A stretch of 64,000 nucleotides of DNA, taken from the NCBI RefSeq assembly GCF_001591025.1, contig NZ_BCTZ01000018.1:1-64000 (forward strand), read 5' to 3'. Positions 8,892-17,533 of the stretch are shown here, piece by piece. Under the pieces are notes generated by a model, which did not search any database, was not told the origin of the DNA, and was given only the letters and a program-made list of their open reading frames with translations. Source of the stretch: Sphingomonas soli NBRC 100801. GTDB lineage: Bacteria > Pseudomonadota > Alphaproteobacteria > Sphingomonadales > Sphingomonadaceae. The stretch's first letter is position 1. The number at the start of each line of letters is the position of its first letter. Both the position numbers and the translations under genes were made by a program.

Positions 8892-9563
8892 TTGCCGACG
8901 CAGACTCTCGGGGGGTGGATCAAAACAACCTTTGGCGAGAAGCCGGTTGACCTCACCGCGTTCGAGCGCGCGCTGACGCATGGCAGCCAGGCGGCGGCGA
9001 ATTACGAGCGGCTGGAATTCCTGGGCGACCGGGTGCTGGGGCTGGTCATCGCCGAATGGCTGTATGAGCGCTTCGGCAGCGAGGCCGAAGGTGCGCTTTC
9101 GCGGCGGCTGAACGCGCTGGTGACCGGGGCGATGTGCGCCGGCGTGGCGCGCGAAGTGGGCGTTGCGCCCTATCTCCGGCTGGGCAAGCAGGCGCGCGAC
9201 GATGGCGCGGCGGACAGCGACAATGTGCTGGGCGACGTGATGGAGGCGCTGATCGGCGCGCTCTATCTGCAATCGGGGCTCGCCCCGGTGCGCGCGTTCA
9301 TTCGCAAGGCCTGGGCCAGCCGGATCGAGGAGCATGCCCAGGCACCGCAGCATCCCAAATCGGCGCTGCAGGAATGGGCGGCGGCCAATAATCGCAAGCC
9401 GCCCGAATATGAGATCACCGATCGATCGGGGCCGAATCACGCGCCCAAGTTCGTGGTGACGGTGCGCATCCCCAAGCTGGCCGAGGCGAGCGCGCCCGGC
9501 ACCAGCAAGGGCGCCGCAGAGACGGCCGCAGCGGCCGCGCTTCTGGAGAAACTGAGGAAATGA
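8892..9563 (+). CDS. rnc: ribonuclease III
   Basis: Double-strand-specific endoribonuclease that matures rRNA and some mRNAs. The protein has the catalytic signature ERLEFLGDRVLGLVIAEWL, a second metal cluster DNVLGDVMEALIGALYLQ, and a C-terminal double-stranded RNA-binding domain starting PKSALQEWAAA and ending ETAAAAALLEKL. The frame is open from GTG 8811, but 8809-8889 is a long inverted repeat whose translation looks unnatural. The TTG at 8892 gives 223 residues, the usual size, although its ribosome site is weak; ATG 8856 is another option. It overlaps era by 4 bp (ATGA). Confidence 0.93.
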   Translation: MPTQTLGGWIKTTFGEKPVDLTAFERALTHGSQAAANYERLEFLGDRVLGLVIAEWLYERFGSEAEGALSRRLNALVTGAMCAGVAREVGVAPYLRLGKQARDDGAADSDNVLGDVMEALIGALYLQSGLAPVRAFIRKAWASRIEEHAQAPQHPKSALQEWAAANNRKPPEYEITDRSGPNHAPKFVVTVRIPKLAEASAPGTSKGAAETAAAAALLEKLRK

Positions 9564-10453
9564 CCCAGCATTGCGGCGTAGTCGCCATTGTGGGTGCCCC
9601 GAATGCGGGCAAGTCGACGCTCGTCAACGCGCTGGTCGGCCAGAAGGTGGCGATCGTCAGCCCCAAGGCGCAGACGACGCGCGCCAAGCTGCTCGGCATC
9701 GCGATCGAAGGCGAGGCGCAGCTGCTGCTGGTCGATACGCCCGGCATCTTCACGCCCGAGCGGCGGCTGGATCGCGCGATGGTCGCCGCTGCATGGGAGG
9801 GGGCCGAGGGCGCGGACCTGATCGCGTTGGTGGTCGACGCCAAGGGCGGGATCGGGCCGAAGGTGCAGACCGTGATCGACAGCCTGGCCGGGCGCAAGGA
9901 GCGCAAGATCCTGGTGCTCAACAAGGTGGACGTGGCGGACAAGCCGCGTCTGCTGGGCCACGCGGCCAAGCTGAACGAGACTGGGCTGTTCGACGAAACC
10001 TATTTCATCAGCGCCAGCACCGGCGACGGCGTGGCGGAGCTGAAGGCGGAACTGGCCAGGGCGATGCCCGAAAGCGCGTGGCATTTCCCCGAGGATCAGG
10101 TGAGCGACGCGACCGAGCGGATGATCGCCGCCGAGGTGACCCGCGAGCAGCTCTATCTCCAGCTTCATGCCGAGCTGCCCTATGCCAGCGCGGTCGAGAC
10201 CGAGAAATATTCGGAACGCGCCGATGGGTCGGTGGAGATCCACCAGCAGATCATGGTCGAGCGCCCCACCCAGCGGGCGATCGTGCTGGGCAAGGGGGGC
10301 GCGCGCCTCAAGGAAATCGGCAGCCGCGCGCGCGCCGAACTGAGCCGGATCATGGGCGTACCGGTCCATCTCTATCTTCACGTGAAAGTAAGGCCGGAGT
10401 GGCAGGAAGACCGCTCGCTTTACCGTGAGATAGGGTTGGACTGGGTGGAATGA
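9560..10453 (+). CDS. era: GTPase Era
   Basis: Essential GTPase that binds 16S rRNA and helps 30S assembly. Walker A GAPNAGKST at residues 12-20, switch region QTTR, G3 DTPG, G4 NKVD, and a C-terminal KH domain with VLGKGGARLKEIG followed by the typical YLHVKVRPEWQED tail. The length of 297 residues is standard. Its start overlaps the rnc stop (ATGA), and its stop overlaps the start of the next gene in the same way, so the three genes are translationally coupled. Confidence 0.97.
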   Translation: MTQHCGVVAIVGAPNAGKSTLVNALVGQKVAIVSPKAQTTRAKLLGIAIEGEAQLLLVDTPGIFTPERRLDRAMVAAAWEGAEGADLIALVVDAKGGIGPKVQTVIDSLAGRKERKILVLNKVDVADKPRLLGHAAKLNETGLFDETYFISASTGDGVAELKAELARAMPESAWHFPEDQVSDATERMIAAEVTREQLYLQLHAELPYASAVETEKYSERADGSVEIHQQIMVERPTQRAIVLGKGGARLKEIGSRARAELSRIMGVPVHLYLHVKVRPEWQEDRSLYREIGLDWVE

Positions 10454-11433
10454 GCGAAAAGCTGAAGGTCGCGATCGTACAGGATAGCCCGGCGCCGCTC
10501 GCCGTGGCGCAGGGCATGGAAAAGGTGGTCGCCAAGACGCGCGAGGCGATCGAGATGGGCGCGCGCGTGATTGCGTTCGGCGAGGCGTTTCTGGGCGGCT
10601 ATCCCGCCTGGCTCGATCATGTGCCGGCGGTTTCGCTCTGGGATCATCCGGGCACCAAGGAGCTGCATGCCCTGCTCCTCGCCCAGGCAATCCGCGGCGA
10701 CGATCCGCGCTTCGCCCAGTTGCAATGGGCGGTGGATATCGCCGGCGTCGCGGTTTCGACGGGTGGCTATGAGCGCATCCGCAACAGCCTTTATTCCACG
10801 CAATTCCTGTTCCGGCCCAAGGCGCCGGTGCTGCGCCACCGCAAATTGATGCTGTCACCGTCGGAGCGGCTGTTCCTCGGCTCGGGCGACGGATCCACGC
10901 TGGAGGTGCATCAGGCTCCGTGGGGCGGGCTGGGCCAGCTGGCTTCGGACGAGCATTGGATGCCCCTCGCCCGCGCGGCGATGCACCATGCGGGCGAAGC
11001 GGTGCATGTCGCCGCCTGGCCGACGGTGCACGACATCTCGATGCTCGCCTCGGCGCATTATGCCTATGAAGGGCGCACCTTCGTGCTTGCGGCGGGAACG
11101 GTGCAGGACAAGGCCGAGATGATCGCGGGCTATGAAGCGGCGGGCGGTGACGGATCGGCGCGCAAGCTGCTGGACCGGCTGCCCGAGGGCCAGCTCCAGC
11201 ATGGCCGCAGCGCGATCATCGCGCCCGATGGCGTGGTGCTGGCGCAGGCGGGCGAGGGTGCCGAGATATTGCTGGCCGAGATCGATCTGGGCGAAATCCC
11301 GCGCGGGCTGGCGACGATGGATGCCGATGGCCAGCACGCCCGGCCCGACGTGTTCGAACTGCGCATCGATCGCCGCACGCGCACGGGTATCGTCGATGTG
11401 CGCGAGGACGATTCGGGGTCAAAGGCCGCCTAG
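10450..11433 (+). CDS. nitrilase-fold protein with Cys-to-Ser at the catalytic position
   Basis: A 327-residue member of the carbon-nitrogen hydrolase superfamily, closest in layout to aliphatic nitrilases. Glu45 (GEAFLGGYPAW) and Lys132 (HRKLMLSPSE) of the catalytic triad are present. The third element, normally CWEN/CWEH before MPLAR, reads ASDEHWMPLAR: aligning on MPLAR puts Ser166 in the cysteine position. Classical nitrilase chemistry needs the cysteine, so this is probably not an ordinary nitrilase; it may be a binding or structural homologue or use other chemistry. It is coupled to era by an ATGA overlap, and its 3' end overlaps convergent cobB by 15 bp. Confidence 0.85.
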   Translation: MSEKLKVAIVQDSPAPLAVAQGMEKVVAKTREAIEMGARVIAFGEAFLGGYPAWLDHVPAVSLWDHPGTKELHALLLAQAIRGDDPRFAQLQWAVDIAGVAVSTGGYERIRNSLYSTQFLFRPKAPVLRHRKLMLSPSERLFLGSGDGSTLEVHQAPWGGLGQLASDEHWMPLARAAMHHAGEAVHVAAWPTVHDISMLASAHYAYEGRTFVLAAGTVQDKAEMIAGYEAAGGDGSARKLLDRLPEGQLQHGRSAIIAPDGVVLAQAGEGAEILLAEIDLGEIPRGLATMDADGQHARPDVFELRIDRRTRTGIVDVREDDSGSKAA

Positions 11434-12123
11434 CATTTCCTCCACCCATCGGGGCACCAGAGTGCCCGCCGGGCCCAGCCGGCTCTCGCCGAACCATCCG
11501 CTTCCCTCCGACGGATCGAGGTTGAGCTCCAGCGTCTCCGCGCCGTGATAGCGCGCGGTCTGGACGAAACCGGCGGCGGGATAGACCGCGCCGGAGGTGC
11601 CGATCGAGACGAAGAGGTCGGCCGCGCCCAGCGCGCGCTCGATCGCCTCCATCCGGTATGGCATCTCGCCGAAGAAGACGATGTCGGGGCGGAGCGCCGG
11701 TTCGCCGCAATCGGGGCATTCGCTCTCCGGCGGCAGCGCGCTTTCCCAGGCGTGGCGGATGCCGCACAAGGCGCAAAGGGCCGATTTCAGCTCGCCATGC
11801 ATGTGGATCAGCCGCATCGCTCCGGCGCGTTCGTGCAGATCATCGACATTCTGCGTGACGATCAGCAATTCGCCCGGCCATTCCGCGTCGACCCGCGCCA
11901 GCGCCCGATGCGCTGCATTGGGCGCGACATCCGCCAGCTTCGCGCGGCGTTCGTCATAGAAACGATGCACCAGCTCGGGATCGCGGTGCAGCGCCTGCGG
12001 CGTACAGACATCCTCCACCCGGTGCCCCTCCCACAGCCCGCCGGGTCCGCGAAAGGTGGCGATGCCGCTCTCCGCAGAAAGCCCCGCGCCGGTGAGGATG
12101 ACGGTGTTTCGGATGTCGCGCAT
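11419..12123 (-). CDS. cobB: NAD-dependent protein deacylase, sirtuin CobB type
   Basis: Sir2-family deacylase of 234 residues. GAGLSAESGIATFRG forms the NAD pocket, TQNVDDLHERAG carries the cofactor-binding Asn/Asp, HMHGE the catalytic histidine, and a structural zinc is bound by CALC and CPDC pairs. FYDERR provides the Tyr and Arg that mark class III sirtuins able to remove succinyl and other acidic acyl groups; this specificity is inferred from the motif. The start ATG 12123 sits 47 bp from divergent dapB, so their promoters must overlap. The 3' end overlaps the nitrilase-like gene. Confidence 0.94.
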   Translation of the reverse strand: MRDIRNTVILTGAGLSAESGIATFRGPGGLWEGHRVEDVCTPQALHRDPELVHRFYDERRAKLADVAPNAAHRALARVDAEWPGELLIVTQNVDDLHERAGAMRLIHMHGELKSALCALCGIRHAWESALPPESECPDCGEPALRPDIVFFGEMPYRMEAIERALGAADLFVSIGTSGAVYPAAGFVQTARYHGAETLELNLDPSEGSGWFGESRLGPAGTLVPRWVEEMLGGL

Positions 12124-12170
12124 GCCGGACTATCTACCCTTGCCGAACGCGCTGTGCCACAGACGCGGCC

Positions 12171-12914
12171 ATGACGAGCATCGGTATCTATGGCAGCCTT
12201 GGCCGCATGGGGCAGGCGATTATCGAGGTCGCGCCCTCGTTGGGCGCGCGCGTGGCAGGCGGGGCGGACGCGCAGGACGATCCCGCGCCGATCGCTGCCA
12301 AGGCGGATGTGCTGGTCGACTTTTCGGCCGCCAGCGCGCTCGACGCGCATCTGGCGGCAGCGCGCGCCGCGGGAACGCCGATCGTGATCGGCACCACGGG
12401 CTTGAGCGCGAAGCAGCACGAAGCGATCGACGCAGCGGCGCAGGAAATTGCGGTGCTCCAGACCGGCAACACCTCGGTTGGTGTCAATCTGCTCGCGCGG
12501 CTGGTGCGCGATGCGGCGGCGCGGCTGGGCGGCGACTGGGATGTCGAGATCGTCGAGATGCACCATCACCACAAGGCCGATGCGCCTTCGGGCACCGCGC
12601 TGATGCTGGGCGAAGCGGCGGCATCCGGCATGGGCACCACGCTGGGGGAAGCGCGGGTTACGGATCGTGCGGGGCTGGTTGGTGCGCGCGCGGAAGGCAC
12701 GATCGGCATGGCCAGCCTTCGCGGCGGATCGGTGGTGGGAGACCACACAGTGATCTTCGCGGGGCAAGGCGAGCGGATCGAGCTGACCCACCGGGCCGAC
12801 GACCGCGCGATCTTCGCGCGTGGGGCGGTCCGCGCGGCGCTGTGGCTCGCGGGCCAGAAGCCCGGGCGCTACACGATGGACTCGGTGCTTGGGGACGCGG
12901 TGCTCGGCGCGTGA
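12171..12914 (+). CDS. dapB: 4-hydroxy-tetrahydrodipicolinate reductase
   Basis: NAD(P)H-dependent step of diaminopimelate and lysine synthesis. The 247-residue protein opens IGIYGSLGRMGQ (dinucleotide fold; the usual first Gly-Ala-x-Gly is GSLG here), contains IGTTGLS and the family active-site box E-MHHHHKADAPSGTAL with the catalytic histidines and lysine, and ends with RAALWLAGQKPGRYTM. It is slightly shorter than the roughly 270 residues of E. coli DapB but typical of sphingomonads. It overlaps nth by 4 bp (GTGA). Confidence 0.95.
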   Translation: MTSIGIYGSLGRMGQAIIEVAPSLGARVAGGADAQDDPAPIAAKADVLVDFSAASALDAHLAAARAAGTPIVIGTTGLSAKQHEAIDAAAQEIAVLQTGNTSVGVNLLARLVRDAAARLGGDWDVEIVEMHHHHKADAPSGTALMLGEAAASGMGTTLGEARVTDRAGLVGARAEGTIGMASLRGGSVVGDHTVIFAGQGERIELTHRADDRAIFARGAVRAALWLAGQKPGRYTMDSVLGDAVLGA

Positions 12915-13573
12915 AGAAGGCCGATGTCATCGAATTCTTCGCCCGGCTGGCGGAGGATAATCCGCATCCCGAAACCGAGCTCGAATATACCAACCCCTAT
13001 ACTTTGCTCGTCGCCGTCGCGCTTTCGGCGCAGTCGACCGACGTAGGGGTGAACAAGGCGACGCGGCGGCTGTTTGCCGAGGTCGATACGCCCGAGAAGA
13101 TGGTGGCGCTGGGCGAGGCCGGGCTCAAGGAGCACATCAAGACGATCGGGCTGTTCAACACCAAGGCGAAGAACGTCATCGCCTTGTCCGAAGCGCTGAT
13201 CCGGGATCATGGCGGCGAGGTCCCGGACGACCGCGAGGCTTTGGAGAAGCTGCCGGGCGTCGGGCGCAAGACCGCCAATGTCGTGCTCAACACCGCGTTC
13301 GGCCATGAGACCTTTGCGGTCGACACGCATATCTTCCGCGTCGGCAACCGCACCCGGCTCGCGCCTGGCAAGACCGTGCTGGCGGTCGAGCAGAAGCTGG
13401 AGAAGGCGGTACCCCAGCCGTTCCGGCTCCATGCCCATCACTGGCTCATCCTGCACGGCCGCTACACGTGCAAGGCGCGAACGCCGGAATGCTGGCGCTG
13501 CATCGTCGCCGATCTGTGCCCCTATAGCCCCAAGACACCAGCGCCCAAAAAGGCGGCATCGCCCGCGCATTGA
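12911..13573 (+). CDS. nth: endonuclease III
   Basis: Base-excision-repair DNA glycosylase / AP lyase for oxidised pyrimidines. The 220-residue protein has the helix-hairpin-helix [17 protein letters not shown] including the catalytic lysine, the catalytic aspartate in [11 protein letters not shown], and a C-terminal [4Fe-4S] loop with spacing C-x6-C-x2-C-x5-C ([17 protein letters not shown]). The GTG start overlaps the dapB stop, which fits the usual N-terminus ([14 protein letters not shown]). The tRNA-Arg gene follows 44 bp after its stop. Confidence 0.96.
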   Translation: MKKADVIEFFARLAEDNPHPETELEYTNPYTLLVAVALSAQSTDVGVNKATRRLFAEVDTPEKMVALGEAGLKEHIKTIGLFNTKAKNVIALSEALIRDHGGEVPDDREALEKLPGVGRKTANVVLNTAFGHETFAVDTHIFRVGNRTRLAPGKTVLAVEQKLEKAVPQPFRLHAHHWLILHGRYTCKARTPECWRCIVADLCPYSPKTPAPKKAASPAH

Positions 13574-13617
13574 GGCACTGGCGCGGACTTGCGCGCTTTG
13601 CTAGGCGGCATTCCCAG

Positions 13618-13694
<77 letters not shown>

Positions 13695-13866
13695 CACCGG
13701 TAAAAGCCCGGAAATCCGGCATTTCCTGCTGAGGCCGTTCCCGAACAAAAGTGAGAACTTTAGCTGGCAGCTTCGTCCGTCCCGCAAGCCGGTGGGGATG
13801 GCACAGAAGGTCCGACCCCGCAAAGCGCACACAATCGTCCCTTCGGTCGGGGCCGGACGCACTTGA

Positions 13867-14346
13867 TTAAGATAGACCTGCCTTGTCCAGCCCGAACGCC
13901 TTGTCCTGCGAGCCAGGCACCGACTGGAACGCGATAGAGGCGCGGTTCCAAGCGTTGATTACCATAACCATGTAGGTGAGATAGACCAACTCATCCTCCG
14001 AGAATTGCGCGCGCGCTTCGGCGAAGACGTCGTCTGAAACGCCGTGCGGCGACAGCCGGGTCAGTGCTTCGGTCCACGTCAGCGCAGCGCGCTCACGATC
14101 GCTGAACAAGGTCGATTCATGCCAGATCGCGACGTGGTGCATGCGGAGCTCGCGCTCGCCATGGAGCTTCGCCTGTTTGACGTGCATGTCGAGGCAGAAG
14201 GCACAGCCATTGAGCTGCGACGCACGCATCTCGACCAAGCTCAAGATGGTCTCCTCAACGCCCCCTTTCTTGAGGGCGAGAGTGAGTTCGGTCAGCTTCT
14301 GCGTCAGCGCCGGCACTTGGTGCATATGATCCAGTCGTTCGGTCAT
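13867..14346 (-). CDS. carboxymuconolactone decarboxylase / AhpD-like protein
   Basis: A 159-residue single-domain protein of the CMD/AhpD-like fold. The motif NGCAFCLDMH (Cys48, Cys51, His55) is the redox-active CxxCxxxH of AhpD-type peroxidase partners, so a thiol-based peroxide or electrophile defence role is more likely than lactone decarboxylation. It lies 29 bp downstream of a second, related gene on the same strand and shares its ECF41-type promoter. The ATG 14346 is preferred to an in-frame TTG at 14361. Base composition is visibly less GC-rich than in the surrounding core genes, suggesting a later arrival. Confidence 0.85.
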   Translation of the reverse strand: MTERLDHMHQVPALTQKLTELTLALKKGGVEETILSLVEMRASQLNGCAFCLDMHVKQAKLHGERELRMHHVAIWHESTLFSDRERAALTWTEALTRLSPHGVSDDVFAEARAQFSEDELVYLTYMVMVINAWNRASIAFQSVPGSQDKAFGLDKAGLS

Positions 14347-14375
14347 AGTCCGTCGATCCAATAAGTTTGAGGTTG

Positions 14376-14831
14376 TCAGGGCTTGGCTTTCACTGGCAAG
14401 CGGAACGGCGCACCGAGCCGATTGAAGGCATTCATCGCTGCAATCGCGATCGTCAGATCGACCAGATCGCGCGGCTCGAACGCGGTCGCTGCGGCGGTAT
14501 AGGCATCGTCCGAAGCATGGGTTTCACCGACCCGTGTCACCTCTTCTGCCCAGGCAAGAGCAGCGCAATATTGCGGTCCGAACAAATGGGGCACTTCGGC
14601 CCAGACCGGTAGAAGTACGACCTTGTCGAGCGGCATCGTCTTGAGCAGGTCGCGGCTATGCAGGTCGATGCAATGAGCACACCCGTTGATCTGTGACACC
14701 CGCAGGAACACGAGGTGGATCATCTCTTCCGGCAGATTGGTGCCGGTGATGATGTAATGATGCACGCCGAAAAGGGCCTGCGCACCCTTCGGCGCCACTT
14801 CATGCCAAACCAGTCGCTTGATCTCATTCAT
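14376..14831 (-). CDS. carboxymuconolactone decarboxylase / AhpD-like protein, ECF41 target
   Basis: A 151-residue CMD/AhpD-like protein with NGCAHCIDLH (Cys51, Cys54, His58). It is clearly a paralogue in fold of the downstream gene but diverged in sequence. CMD proteins are the classic neighbours and targets of ECF41 sigma factors, and the upstream region holds an exact TGTCACA-N16-CGTC promoter reading into this gene. ATG 14831 has AAGGA at good spacing. The frame extends further upstream to 14915, but that part covers the promoter and is unlikely to be translated. Confidence 0.88.
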   Translation of the reverse strand: MNEIKRLVWHEVAPKGAQALFGVHHYIITGTNLPEEMIHLVFLRVSQINGCAHCIDLHSRDLLKTMPLDKVVLLPVWAEVPHLFGPQYCAALAWAEEVTRVGETHASDDAYTAAATAFEPRDLVDLTIAIAAMNAFNRLGAPFRLPVKAKP

Positions 14832-14877
14832 GTCGTCATTCCTTTGCAGCGGCGTCCAATCGACGCTCGCTTGCTCT

Positions 14878-14904
14878 GACGAGACTGATCGCGCTGATGT
14901 GACA
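14878..14904 (-). promoter_or_regulatory. ECF41-type promoter for the AhpD-like genes
   Basis: On the minus strand TGTCACA (14904-14898) is followed after exactly 16 nt by CGTC (14881-14878), the published ECF41 promoter pattern. It lies about 47 bp upstream of the CMD start at 14831 and is back to back with the sigma-factor promoter. Confidence 0.8.
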
Positions 14905-14937
14905 TGCAGGAACAATTTTTGGATCTGCCCGCGATCA

Positions 14938-14964
14938 TGTCACACTGGGCCCGGCTGGCTCGTC
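14938..14964 (+). promoter_or_regulatory. ECF41-type promoter for the sigma-factor gene (autoregulation)
   Basis: TGTCACA (14938-14944), a 16-nt spacer and CGTC (14961-14964) match the ECF41 consensus. The sigma gene starts 30 bp downstream behind a strong ribosome site AAGGAGGTGA at 14979-14988. This implies that the sigma factor drives its own gene. Confidence 0.8.
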
Positions 14965-14994
14965 AGAACTGAGGAGCTAAGGAGGTGACGCAAG

Positions 14995-15903
14995 ATGACG
15001 AGGATGGAGCGAGAGCAAGCGGCTGGGCAAACGATCGAACAAAGTCAGCGCTTGGCTGATTTCCAGCGTGAGCGTAAGCGCCTCGTCCGCCTGGGCTATC
15101 GAATGCTCGGCTCATTCAGCGAGGCCGAAGATGTCGTGCAGGATGCTTGGTTTAGATGGGAAAAAGTCGAGGCAGGCATCGACTCACCGGAGGCCTATCT
15201 GACGCGGATCGTTACGCGCCTTTGCCTCGACCGCCTCAAATCTGCACGCGCACGACGCGAAACCTATGTCGGCCCGTGGTTGCCCGACCCGCTGATGGAC
15301 TCGGTCGATCCCGATGAACCCATCGCTGATGATATCACGGTCACATTGATGCTCGCGATGGAGCGCCTGTCGCCGCTGGAGCGGGCTGCTTTCCTTCTCC
15401 ACGACGTTTTTGACATCGCGTTGAGCGACATTGCCGTAACGCTGGGCCGCGAGCCGGCAGCGGTGCGCCAACTCGCCTCACGCGCCCGCAAGCATGTGCA
15501 GGCGGCACGACCACGCTTCAGCGTCGAAGCGGCTGAGGCAAACCGGATTACGCGAGCGTTCTTCGTTGCCGCTCGCGACGGCGACACTGCCTCCCTTGCC
15601 TCGCTGCTTGCCCAAGATGTCGAAATTCACTCGGACGGGGGCGGCAAGGTCCTGGCCTTTCGCAACGTCATTCGCGGCCTTGATCGCGCGCTGCGCCTGT
15701 TCGCTGGACTGCGGCGCAAGAATGCACCAACCGCTCAACTGCTGCGCACTGTGGAGATCGACGGTCTGCCCGGCTACATCAGCGTCGATCGCGACCTCGT
15801 GCAGACGACCGCACTCGATATACGGGACGGCAGGATTACGGCAGTCTACATCGTTCGGAACCCCGACAAATTACGGCACCTGACAGGCGACATGATCGCC
15901 TAG
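14995..15903 (+). CDS. ECF41-family RNA polymerase sigma factor (SigJ-like)
   Basis: A 302-residue extracytoplasmic-function sigma factor. Region sigma2 spans roughly residues 25-90 (GYRMLGSFSEAEDVVQDAWFRW), region sigma4 about 115-170 (LSPLERAAFLLHDVFD), and a SnoaL-like C-terminal domain follows from about 180. Three ECF41 hallmarks are visible: WLPDP in the linker (95-99), DGGGKV (214-219) and NPDKL (289-293). In this family the C-terminal domain modulates activity in place of a separate anti-sigma factor. No anti-sigma gene is present here, and both divergent promoters fit the ECF41 consensus. The inducing signal is unknown. Confidence 0.93.
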   Translation: MTRMEREQAAGQTIEQSQRLADFQRERKRLVRLGYRMLGSFSEAEDVVQDAWFRWEKVEAGIDSPEAYLTRIVTRLCLDRLKSARARRETYVGPWLPDPLMDSVDPDEPIADDITVTLMLAMERLSPLERAAFLLHDVFDIALSDIAVTLGREPAAVRQLASRARKHVQAARPRFSVEAAEANRITRAFFVAARDGDTASLASLLAQDVEIHSDGGGKVLAFRNVIRGLDRALRLFAGLRRKNAPTAQLLRTVEIDGLPGYISVDRDLVQTTALDIRDGRITAVYIVRNPDKLRHLTGDMIA

Positions 15904-16254
15904 TATCGACCTACTGACGCGCCGCTGCTGCATGACGCAGAACGGTTGCTCTTGAGATCGCATAAGTCACCTCCGAAACGGCTGAATTTGAGGCGCGAGG
16001 CTGTCGTTGTCGTTAGACCTCCCGTGCTACACGACGATCATCCAGTTCTCATCTTCATCATCTCGGGTGCGCCATTCCCGTTCGATGTTGGGCACCGATC
16101 GGTGCGGCTGCCTTGATATGGCGCGTTTCCAAGGCATTCAGGGGGATTTGATGAATCAGCCGTTCTCGCGTCGGCTTGGCGACCGTCTGATCGAATTGTT
16201 GGATTCAGGCGACTTTCGCAAGCATCGGCTCCAGAAATCGCTATAGGAAGCTCG
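15904..16254. other. 350-bp non-coding segment with tRNA 3'-end copy and possible gene remnant
   Basis: No convincing complete gene. Positions 16063-16074 repeat the last 12 bases of the tRNA-Arg gene. A short plus-strand frame beginning ATG 16151 (31 codons, ending 16246) reads [19 protein letters not shown], which loosely resembles the C-terminal end of a MocR-type aminotransferase-like regulator and may be a decayed fragment. The rest probably contains the dadA promoter. Confidence 0.5.
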
Positions 16255-17511
16255 ATGCGTATTCTAGTTCTTGGCGGCGGCGTTATCGGCGTCTCCTCCG
16301 CTTATTATCTGGCTCGCGCCGGCCATTCGGTGACCGTCGTCGATCGTCAACCAGGTCCGGCGCTGGAAACCAGCTTCGCCAATGCGGGTGAGATTTCCCC
16401 CGGTTACGCTTCCCCCTGGGGCGCACCCGGCATCGTGCCCAAGGCGATCCGCTGGATGCTTATGTCGCATCCGCCGCTCGTGTTGCGACGCGTATTGGAT
16501 CGCGACGCGATCAGCTGGGTGCTGGCGATGCTCGGCAACTGCACAGAGCGCCGCTACGCGATCAACAAGGAGCGCATGGTTCGCCTCGCGGAGTTCAGCC
16601 GCGACAGGTTGATCGATCTGCGCGCGGAGACCGGCATCGAATATGACGGCCGGCAGCAAGGAACGCTGCAACTGTTCCGGACGATGAAGCAGGTTGATGG
16701 CGCGGCGAAGGATATTGCCGTGCTGCGCGAAACTGGCGTGCCTTTCGAGGTGCTCGACGTGGCCGGATGCATCGCGGCGGAGCCCGCGCTTGCCGCGACG
16801 GCCGAGAAGTTCGTCGGCGGCCTGCGCCTGCCGAACGACGAGACCGGCGATTGCTTCAAGTTCACCAACGCGCTGGCGGCGCTTGCCGAAACACTTGGCG
16901 TCGAGTTTCGCTATGGCGAGACGATCTCGCGGATCCAGACCGACGGAGAGGGCGTATCGGGCGTTCACACCGATAAGGGCCTGCTGACCGCCGATGCCTA
17001 TCTCGTTGCGCTCGGCAGCTATTCGCCCTTGCTGCTGCGGCCGCTGGGGCTGCGCCTGCCGGTCTATCCGGTGAAGGGCTATTCGATCACCGCCCCGATC
17101 GTGGATGCGGCGCGCGCGCCCGAATCGACGATCATGGACGAAAGCTACAAGATCGCGATCACGCGCCTGGGCGACCGGATCCGGGTTGGCGGCATGGCGG
17201 AGATTTCGGGATTCAGCACCGATCTGCCCAAGGTTCGGCGTGCGGCACTCGAATTCTCGGTCGGCGATCTGTTCCCCGGCGGCGGCGATCTCAAGGCGGC
17301 GAGCTTCTGGACCGGGCTTCGCCCCATGACCCCGGACGGAACGCCGGTAATCGGCGCAACCGGGATACCAAATCTGTTCCTCAACACCGGGCACGGCACG
17401 CTCGGCTGGACGATGGCATGCGGCTCGGCGCACGTGATCGCCGACCTGATTTCCGGTCGCCCGGCGGCGATCGAGACGAGCGATCTTTCGCTGACCCGTT
17501 ACCGTTCCTGA
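16255..17511 (+). CDS. dadA: D-amino acid dehydrogenase (DadA-like FAD oxidoreductase)
   Basis: FAD-dependent, membrane-associated dehydrogenase that oxidises D-amino acids to 2-imino/2-oxo acids and passes electrons to the respiratory chain. The 418-residue protein begins with the FAD motif [21 protein letters not shown], contains [22 protein letters not shown] typical of DadA, and ends with [14 protein letters not shown] and [15 protein letters not shown]. The start follows AGGAAG closely. ridA follows 22 bp downstream; RidA-type enamine/imine deaminases clear the reactive imines that such enzymes produce, so the two form a functional pair. Substrate range is not visible from sequence. Confidence 0.9.
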   Translation: MRILVLGGGVIGVSSAYYLARAGHSVTVVDRQPGPALETSFANAGEISPGYASPWGAPGIVPKAIRWMLMSHPPLVLRRVLDRDAISWVLAMLGNCTERRYAINKERMVRLAEFSRDRLIDLRAETGIEYDGRQQGTLQLFRTMKQVDGAAKDIAVLRETGVPFEVLDVAGCIAAEPALAATAEKFVGGLRLPNDETGDCFKFTNALAALAETLGVEFRYGETISRIQTDGEGVSGVHTDKGLLTADAYLVALGSYSPLLLRPLGLRLPVYPVKGYSITAPIVDAARAPESTIMDESYKIAITRLGDRIRVGGMAEISGFSTDLPKVRRAALEFSVGDLFPGGGDLKAASFWTGLRPMTPDGTPVIGATGIPNLFLNTGHGTLGWTMACGSAHVIADLISGRPAAIETSDLSLTRYRS

Positions 17512-17533
17512 TCCACCCGCAGAGGAAAGCAAA

